DNA of 64,000 nucleotides from UBA4660 sp034408895 (GTDB lineage Bacteria; Bacteroidota; Bacteroidia; Flavobacteriales_D; Sanyastnellaceae). The DNA lies in NCBI GenBank assembly GCA_034408895.1, contig JAWXCI010000051.1:11734-75733 (forward strand). The letters run 5' to 3'. The notes below the pieces were generated by a model, which was not told the origin of the DNA, did no database searches, and saw only the letters and a list, made by a program, of their open reading frames with translations. The position numbers and the translations under genes are program-made. Positions 59,215 to 64,000 of the stretch are shown piece after piece; position 1 is the first letter of the stretch; every line of letters begins with the position of its first letter.

Positions 59215-60732
59215 ATGCAAAAGGAAATTATTTTAGTGGTGTTACTGGCCTACTTCGCGGTGTTGCTGGTGATGTCGTACTACACCAGCCGCAAAGCCAC
59301 CAACCAGGCTTTTTTCCAGGCCAACAAATCGGCAAAGTGGTACCTGGTGGCTTTTGGCATGGTTGGCACTTCCCTTTCCGGGGTCACGTTTATTTCCGTT
59401 CCGGGCACGGTCGGCACTGCTGGCTTTGCGTATTTCCAGATTGTGATTGGTTATTTCATAGGGTACTTTGTGGTGGCGTTCGTGTTGTTGCCGCTTTATT
59501 ACAAATACAACCTCACTTCCATTTATAATTACCTAGGCGAACGCTTCGGAATGTTTTCGTACAAAACCGGTGCATTGTTTTTTATAGTATCAAGAACATT
59601 GGGTGCCACGCTCAGGCTTTATCTTGTTATCGCGGTGTTGCAAGCCACCATCATGGAGGATTTGAAAATTCCTTTTGCGGTGACTTCAGTGGTGATACTG
59701 GGAATGATTTTGCTCTACACTTTCAGGGGCGGAGTAAAAACCATTGTGTGGACCGATACACTCCAAACTTTTTTCATGTTGCTGGCGCTGGTAGTCTGTG
59801 TCAGTTACATCATCAGCAGTTTGGGATTCAGTTTTTCTACAGCGATGTCCGCAATGAGCGATGCGGGTTACACGACCATCTTCAACACCGACCCGATGAG
59901 TGGGAAATATTTTCTCAAACAAATAATTGGGGGTGCGTTTATCACCATAAGCATGACCGGTCTGGATCAGGAGATGATGCAGAAAAATATTTCGGTGCGC
60001 ACACTGGGCGATTCGCAGAAGAACATGGTGTCGTTCAGCTTTATTTTGGTCGCAGTCAATTTCCTGTTTCTTGTTTTGGGCGGGATGCTTTACCTCTATG
60101 CCACAAAAGCCGGTGCCCCGTTCCAAAAGGTGTTGGTGGATGGGAAGGAGCAGATGCAGTTCATACTTGACAACCAAAACATCATAGGCGATGCACTCTT
60201 CCCTACTCTCGCCATGGACTACCTGCCGGGAATTATTTCACTCATTTTTATTGTGGGACTTATCAGCGCGTTATTTCCATCAGCCGATGGTGCTCTCACT
60301 GCTCTCACTTCATCTTTTTGTATTGATATTTTGGGAATGCAGCGCGACACAACACGAGGCGAGAAAGAAAAATCAAGACAAAGGATTCGCGTTCATCTTG
60401 TGTTCACGGTGGTGTTCCTGTTTTTCGTTTTCCTGTTCCGATGGATAAACGATAAATCCATTATTGACTTCCTGCTTTACATCGCCAATTTCACCTACGG
60501 TCCGCTGCTCGGCTTGTTTGCTTTTGGAATTCTTACTAGCAGAACGTTGAGAGACAACGTTGCTCCTGTGATTTGCATCATTGCCCCACTGCTCACTTTC
60601 GCGATTGATAAAACAAGCAGCCTTTGGTTGGGCGAGTACAGGTTTGGGTCTGAACTTTTGTTGTTGAACGGTTTGCTCACTTATATCGGTCTATTCATCT
60701 TCAGCGAGGCCAAGCTTGCGAAATATTACTGA
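59215..60732 (+). CDS. Sodium:solute symporter (SSS family)
   Basis: A 505-residue membrane transporter with about 13 transmembrane helices. Family features: ATNQAFFQANKSAKWYLVAF in the first loop, GTSLSGVTFISVPGTVG (sodium-site region of helix 1), YNLTSIYNYLGERFG, and FPSADGALTALTSSFCIDIL (sodium-coordinating Ser/Thr of helix 8). It drives uptake of a solute, possibly a sugar, amino acid or other organic ion, with the sodium gradient. ATG 59215 is preferred over the TTG two codons upstream. Its 3' end overlaps the convergent CotH gene by seven bases. Confidence 0.93.
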   Translation: MQKEIILVVLLAYFAVLLVMSYYTSRKATNQAFFQANKSAKWYLVAFGMVGTSLSGVTFISVPGTVGTAGFAYFQIVIGYFIGYFVVAFVLLPLYYKYNLTSIYNYLGERFGMFSYKTGALFFIVSRTLGATLRLYLVIAVLQATIMEDLKIPFAVTSVVILGMILLYTFRGGVKTIVWTDTLQTFFMLLALVVCVSYIISSLGFSFSTAMSAMSDAGYTTIFNTDPMSGKYFLKQIIGGAFITISMTGLDQEMMQKNISVRTLGDSQKNMVSFSFILVAVNFLFLVLGGMLYLYATKAGAPFQKVLVDGKEQMQFILDNQNIIGDALFPTLAMDYLPGIISLIFIVGLISALFPSADGALTALTSSFCIDILGMQRDTTRGEKEKSRQRIRVHLVFTVVFLFFVFLFRWINDKSIIDFLLYIANFTYGPLLGLFAFGILTSRTLRDNVAPVICIIAPLLTFAIDKTSSLWLGEYRFGSELLLLNGLLTYIGLFIFSEAKLAKYY

Positions 60733-62978
60733 ACAACAACTTGTTTTCTCACCGCACTGCTTTGAAGAATGTAAACTCCCGGTTCGAGATGAGCAATGTT
60801 CAACGATGAACATTTTTCATTCCGCAAGACCAATCTGCCGGTTGAGTCGATGAGAGAAAAGCTTTGGAGTTGTCGCGAGAAGTAAACCACATCATCGGCA
60901 GGATTTGGATAGATGGAAAAATTTTGTTCGTGTGTGTTTTCTACTGAAACATCGTTATTGGAATAGCCAGGAGTGGGAATGGATGTAAGTATATCATTAT
61001 CTGAACCATCAGGCTCAAGTTCGTAGAATGCAATCGAACTTTGACTAACGCTCAACTGGCTTACCCAGCGTGGTTCACCTTCTTCATAGTTCACAAGCCA
61101 AACAATATTTTCATTTTGCATTGGGTTAATCTTGAAGTTCGCATGTAATGCGCCTTGTTCTTCATCATCATCCAACCAAACCAGAAGGAATTCTCCCGCG
61201 TTAAGAATCACATCCGGCAGTTGCCATTTGTTCCAGTTCGACATTTCTTCGGTCAGGTAAAGATCACCGAGATTCATAGGAGTTAATCCTGCGTTGTACA
61301 GTTCAACCCAATCTTCTTCCTCACCAAATTCATCTGTAGCATAGGGACTGGATACTCCGGTTTCATTTATGATCACATCAACTTCTGATGGAGAAGTCCA
61401 CATGAATGATGGCTCACATAAGTACTCGGATAATTCACCGTTGATCGTGCATTCCAATTTGAAGAATCTTTTGTCAAGGGCCGGGTCCATGAATGATGAA
61501 AACCCCCGGTAAATGTTATCTCCTGCTATTCCGATTTCCTCACCATAAGCAGTGAACTCATACCAGTTTGTTCCATTGTGAGAATACTTCAGCAGGCATG
61601 AATCTGAGGCTAAGCCGGTAATCATTGCGTCAGCGTAAAGTGGTCCGAAACTTCCACTTGAGAGATGATCGCAACCAATCCAATGCACTACTACCTCCGG
61701 TTCCTCTGCCTCTTCCAATTGATTCAATACACTTTCAACTCGTGCATTTACATATTCAGAAATGGAGTAGTCCACATGTTCGCCCCATGCCAAATCAATT
61801 GCATTAAGGAAGTCATCATCATCAAAACCATAATCAAGTGTGCGGTACACATCTTCAAGTGCAGCTTCTTCAATGAGAACTTGCCATTGCTGTGCCGTTG
61901 CCGTTATGTTTTCTTCATTGAAGAACTCTTCAATGAATTTGTTCATGTAAGCAGAAAACCTTGCGCGCAATTCGGGCACCTCCATCAATCTTTCATAGAG
62001 TGGCCGGTCTTCGCCTGAAGGTTCGTAGTTGTAAATGTTTCGTGTGGGCCAGTTCTGCCCGATCCAATCTAATCCCAGAGTATTGTCCAAATCATAAGGA
62101 ATCCATTCCATCAAATCGCTTTGCTGGTTGTGGTAGAGGTAGAAATTGTTTTGGTTGTAGATGTATCCATCCCAATGCCCCATAAGAATTTCGAGAACGG
62201 CATATTTCAAATAATGGTCGAGATGAAATTCCAGCTGCATTTCACATTCAAGATCATTGAGGTTGGTATTGTTCAACGCATCAATGAAGGTGGCAATGTA
62301 TTCGTAGTTGTCGGGAAAATTGTTAGTCTTGAGATCATAAATTCTTCTCCCGAATAATTCTTCCTTGTACAATTCAGGATTGCTTCCCAGGTAATCGAGT
62401 GGGGCAGGGTAGAGGCATTTGTAAAGATTGCCATCCCCAATCGCACCATCGAAATAGGTCTTGCAGAATTCTTCGTCAATGTGCTCCACATTGAGGTAAA
62501 GTCCTTTGTACTCATCGTTCACAAAAAATTTCACGTAGGAAGTTCTTGAACCGGGAAGGCCGGCTTCACGAATAATGTCCCAGCAAAGTTTAGAACGGAG
62601 CAGCGATGGATCGTTGTGCTCCCCATTGAGGTTCATTTTTTCCAATCCTTCCCACATACCATTGTTGTCAAACGTGTTGAACGAAACCTTGAACGATTTC
62701 TTGAAGGCTTCGCGACTTGTGTTTCCACGAAGGCGAAATCCGATAGCAGGAACCGTGTCAGTCAGCCCACTGCTTTCAAAAACAAAGGTTGCAGGATATT
62801 CATGATTGCTGTACCAGTTTTCTTCGAGCAACATATCATCGAGCGAGTCCTGATTGAGTGTAATGCGAACGATTGCCACTTCGGCTTGAGGAAATGCCAG
62901 ACCGAAATCAGGAAGAAGTTGAGCGGTTGATTCATCCTGAAAAAGAATTACGGTGCAAATGCAGATCAAAGCTTTCAT
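60726..62978 (-). CDS. CotH-kinase family protein with lamin-tail domain and T9SS sorting domain
   Basis: A 750-residue secreted protein. After the signal peptide, residues about 30-420 form a CotH-type protein-kinase-like domain (GFRLRGNTSREAFKKSFKVSF, MNLNGEHNDPSLLRSKL, RTSYVKFFVNDEYKGLYLNV, and the metal-binding region WIPYDLDNTLGLDW). CotH proteins phosphorylate secreted proteins in spore formers. A lamin-tail-like domain follows at about 545-660 (INETGVSSPYATDEFGEEED, WVELYNAG, GEFLLVWLDDD), then a type A sorting domain (FSIYPNPADDVVYFSRQL ... GVYILQSSAVRKQ). So a surface-exposed kinase or adhesin is predicted; the substrate is unknown. Confidence 0.9.
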   Translation of the reverse strand: MKALICICTVILFQDESTAQLLPDFGLAFPQAEVAIVRITLNQDSLDDMLLEENWYSNHEYPATFVFESSGLTDTVPAIGFRLRGNTSREAFKKSFKVSFNTFDNNGMWEGLEKMNLNGEHNDPSLLRSKLCWDIIREAGLPGSRTSYVKFFVNDEYKGLYLNVEHIDEEFCKTYFDGAIGDGNLYKCLYPAPLDYLGSNPELYKEELFGRRIYDLKTNNFPDNYEYIATFIDALNNTNLNDLECEMQLEFHLDHYLKYAVLEILMGHWDGYIYNQNNFYLYHNQQSDLMEWIPYDLDNTLGLDWIGQNWPTRNIYNYEPSGEDRPLYERLMEVPELRARFSAYMNKFIEEFFNEENITATAQQWQVLIEEAALEDVYRTLDYGFDDDDFLNAIDLAWGEHVDYSISEYVNARVESVLNQLEEAEEPEVVVHWIGCDHLSSGSFGPLYADAMITGLASDSCLLKYSHNGTNWYEFTAYGEEIGIAGDNIYRGFSSFMDPALDKRFFKLECTINGELSEYLCEPSFMWTSPSEVDVIINETGVSSPYATDEFGEEEDWVELYNAGLTPMNLGDLYLTEEMSNWNKWQLPDVILNAGEFLLVWLDDDEEQGALHANFKINPMQNENIVWLVNYEEGEPRWVSQLSVSQSSIAFYELEPDGSDNDILTSIPTPGYSNNDVSVENTHEQNFSIYPNPADDVVYFSRQLQSFSLIDSTGRLVLRNEKCSSLNIAHLEPGVYILQSSAVRKQVVVQ

Positions 62979-63012
62979 AGAAAATCTGATGTCAATGGTG
63001 AAGTTGAAGTGT

Positions 63013-63042
63013 CAAATCTATAAGTCCTTTTTCGCCATTCAA
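63013..63042 (-). promoter_or_regulatory. Full Bacteroidota promoter TTG-N19-TAGATTTG
   Basis: On the reverse strand TTG (63042-63040), a 19-base spacer and TAGATTTG (63020-63013) match both boxes of the Bacteroidota housekeeping promoter. It ends 34 bases before the CotH gene start, leaving a leader of about 28 bases. Confidence 0.72.
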
Positions 63043-63280
63043 TATTTACACTCTTACAGAAAGTAATCCGCATGCAATTAGTCTCGTATGGACGACCAAG
63101 CTTTGGGCGTGGTAGTAAAGGATGATTTGAGAATCGCATAGCCGCAAAGGCTAAAGTCGTCATAATGCTTTCTGAAGTTCGCGCGGCTAGCACAAAGGAT
63201 TTATTTATTACAAAAGATCGGCCTTACAGGAATAGAATCAGGAAGGAGTCAATTCTATGAAACAGGACAGATGGAAAATA

Positions 63281-63325
63281 AAAAATCCGCTCCCCACACG
63301 TCATCGCGTGGCGGAGCGGATTTTT
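63281..63325 (-). terminator. Strong intrinsic terminator
   Basis: Stem AAAAATCCGCTCC/GGAGCGGATTTTT (13 bp) with an inner CCAC-a-CG/CG-c-GTGG stem and a TCAT loop. It lies 17 bases past the stop of the last reverse gene and works in both directions. Confidence 0.85.
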
Positions 63326-63342
63326 ACAATCTCAGATTAATT

Positions 63343-64000
63343 TTATTGACAAGTTGTTCCGAATACCGCCATGAAAATCAAAAGATCGCTCACGTTGGAA
63401 GGACCATCACCGTTTAGGTCAAACACACCACAGGTTGAAGGACAACCAAAGTTAGCCATGAACAACAACAGATCGGAGACATTGATCTGACCATCGTTGT
63501 TGAAGTCGCCTGCGCAAGCATTGATCTCCGCGCCTGCCAATGTTCCGTTACAGTTGTTGTCAATGTTTTGGCCTGTGCCCGGTGCTCCCGGATGAACCGC
63601 TCCGTTGTTGTCATCACAATCGCTGCCAGTGATGCTCCAGCCAGCACCCGGATTATCACACCAACCAACAAAACTGTTGGGGTTGCCATAACCATCAGCA
63701 TCTATATCCTGATAATAAGTAATGGTGAAGAAGCACGAACCATCATCGCATCCGGCATCGCTGTCATAGTTACATGCCGCAGCATTTGTACAACCGGAAT
63801 AGGTGCAAATACCATTCATACACGATCCGGCTGTGTAATTACATGCGGTTGGATCATTGCAAGTAACGGGAAAGGTGCAAGTTCCATTCATACATGTTCC
63901 GGCTGTGTAGTTGCAAGCAGTTGGATTGTTACATGCAACAGGGAAGATGCAGGTTCCATTCATACATGTTCCTGCTGTGTAGTTGCAAGCAGTTGGATTG
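63343..64000 (-). CDS. Repeat-rich secreted protein with dockerin-like C-terminus (5' end beyond window)
   Basis: The 3' 218 codons of a longer protein; the frame is open to the window edge, so the start is not seen. It consists of 24-residue Cys units (CNDPTACNYTAGSCMNGIC type), then GCTNAAACNYDSDAGCDDGSC. Next is a MopE-type/'putative metal-binding' motif region (YYQDIDADGYGNPNSFVGWC, DCDDNNGAVHPGAPG, NIDNNCNGTLAG). The end has two dockerin-type calcium loops, DFNNDGQINVSD and DLNGDGPSNVSD, each followed by LL-x-FMA-x-FG. There is no T9SS type A domain in this end. It shares this C-terminal pair with the cluster protein at 26833. Confidence 0.82.
   Translation of the reverse strand, partial: NPTACNYTAGTCMNGTCIFPVACNNPTACNYTAGTCMNGTCTFPVTCNDPTACNYTAGSCMNGICTYSGCTNAAACNYDSDAGCDDGSCFFTITYYQDIDADGYGNPNSFVGWCDNPGAGWSITGSDCDDNNGAVHPGAPGTGQNIDNNCNGTLAGAEINACAGDFNNDGQINVSDLLLFMANFGCPSTCGVFDLNGDGPSNVSDLLIFMAVFGTTCQ
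63812..64000 (-). repeat. Tandem 72-base coding repeats running off the window
   Basis: Near-identical units with an exact 72-base period (starts at 63812, 63884 and 63956) encode 24 residues each with four Cys. The units differ at only a few bases, so they are recent, and copy number could vary or be collapsed in assembly. Confidence 0.85.

Larger units (their letters stand above)
62979..63342. other. Intergenic region, promoter and terminator only
   Basis: About 364 bases between two reverse-strand genes. Apart from the CotH promoter on the left and the terminator hairpin on the right I see no gene; the short open frame around 62975-63193 is not protein-like. Confidence 0.5.

Noticed and set aside
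63812..64000. 72-base repeats as a CRISPR array or satellite
   Set aside because: The units are contiguous, in frame and encode the same Cys-rich 24-residue module seen in other secreted proteins here.

Overview
The window looks like a chromosomal piece from a Bacteroidota genome, most likely a Flavobacteriales-type environmental bacterium. The reasons are the many secreted proteins ending in a type IX secretion system (T9SS) type A sorting domain (PNP...G.Y.L/R...K-type C-termini, seven cases), the T9SS component PorQ, a carboxypeptidase-regulatory-like TonB-dependent receptor, the short NuoG form, the men (menaquinone) cluster, and promoter boxes of the Bacteroidota type (TTG-N19-TAnnTTTG). 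I see no phage, complete IS element or CRISPR array. These assignments come from reading the sequence; no database search was run.

Layout. 1-5.4 kb: two T9SS cargo proteins, the first broken by a single in-frame TAG and the second a very large protein with BNR/Asp-box repeats. 5.5-8.5 kb: a START-like protein, tRNA-Met, a helical hypothetical and a TlpA-like thiol-disulfide protein. 9.0-12.8 kb: one forward operon of ECF sigma factor, membrane anti-sigma-like protein, two DUF4252 proteins and a two-gene ABC exporter. 12.9-16.4 kb: PorQ, a PH-domain membrane protein and a secreted GH18 chitinase. 16.9-22.7 kb: a giant alpha-2-macroglobulin lipoprotein with a Cys-Ile-Glu-Gln thioester motif. 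22.8-23.4 kb: a PIN-type toxin-antitoxin pair.

23.7-32.6 kb is the most unusual part: a reverse-strand cluster of a TonB-dependent receptor followed by three secreted proteins that together carry four copies of one roughly 240-residue domain of unknown function. Each protein ends with a different tail: a T9SS type A domain, a dockerin-like pair, or long calcium-binding-type repeats plus a type A domain. 32.9-39 kb: a secreted hypothetical with a thioester-domain-like QAAIW motif, Maf, a DUF1028 T9SS cargo, a small membrane protein and an FG-GAP/ASPIC/SprB-repeat T9SS cargo.

39-44.7 kb: central sugar metabolism. A divergent Nudix-type regulator (co-directional with pyrophosphatase) faces pfkA-gap-sugar kinase-pgmB across a perfect AGTGTA-N5-TACACT palindrome; then TfoX-like and DUF3817 genes. 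44.8-48 kb: PriA and an NAD(P)-binding protein. 48.2-55.5 kb: menD-menB-menA-(membrane acyltransferase-like)-menC-menE-rdgB, making menaquinone. 55.6-58.3 kb: an isolated nuoF-nuoG pair with a zinc-ribbon gene between them; the menaquinone made by the men genes is the expected acceptor of this complex I. 58.7-64 kb: RidA-like protein, sodium/solute symporter, CotH-kinase T9SS cargo, and at the right edge the 3' part of a repeat-rich secreted protein with a dockerin-like C-terminus.
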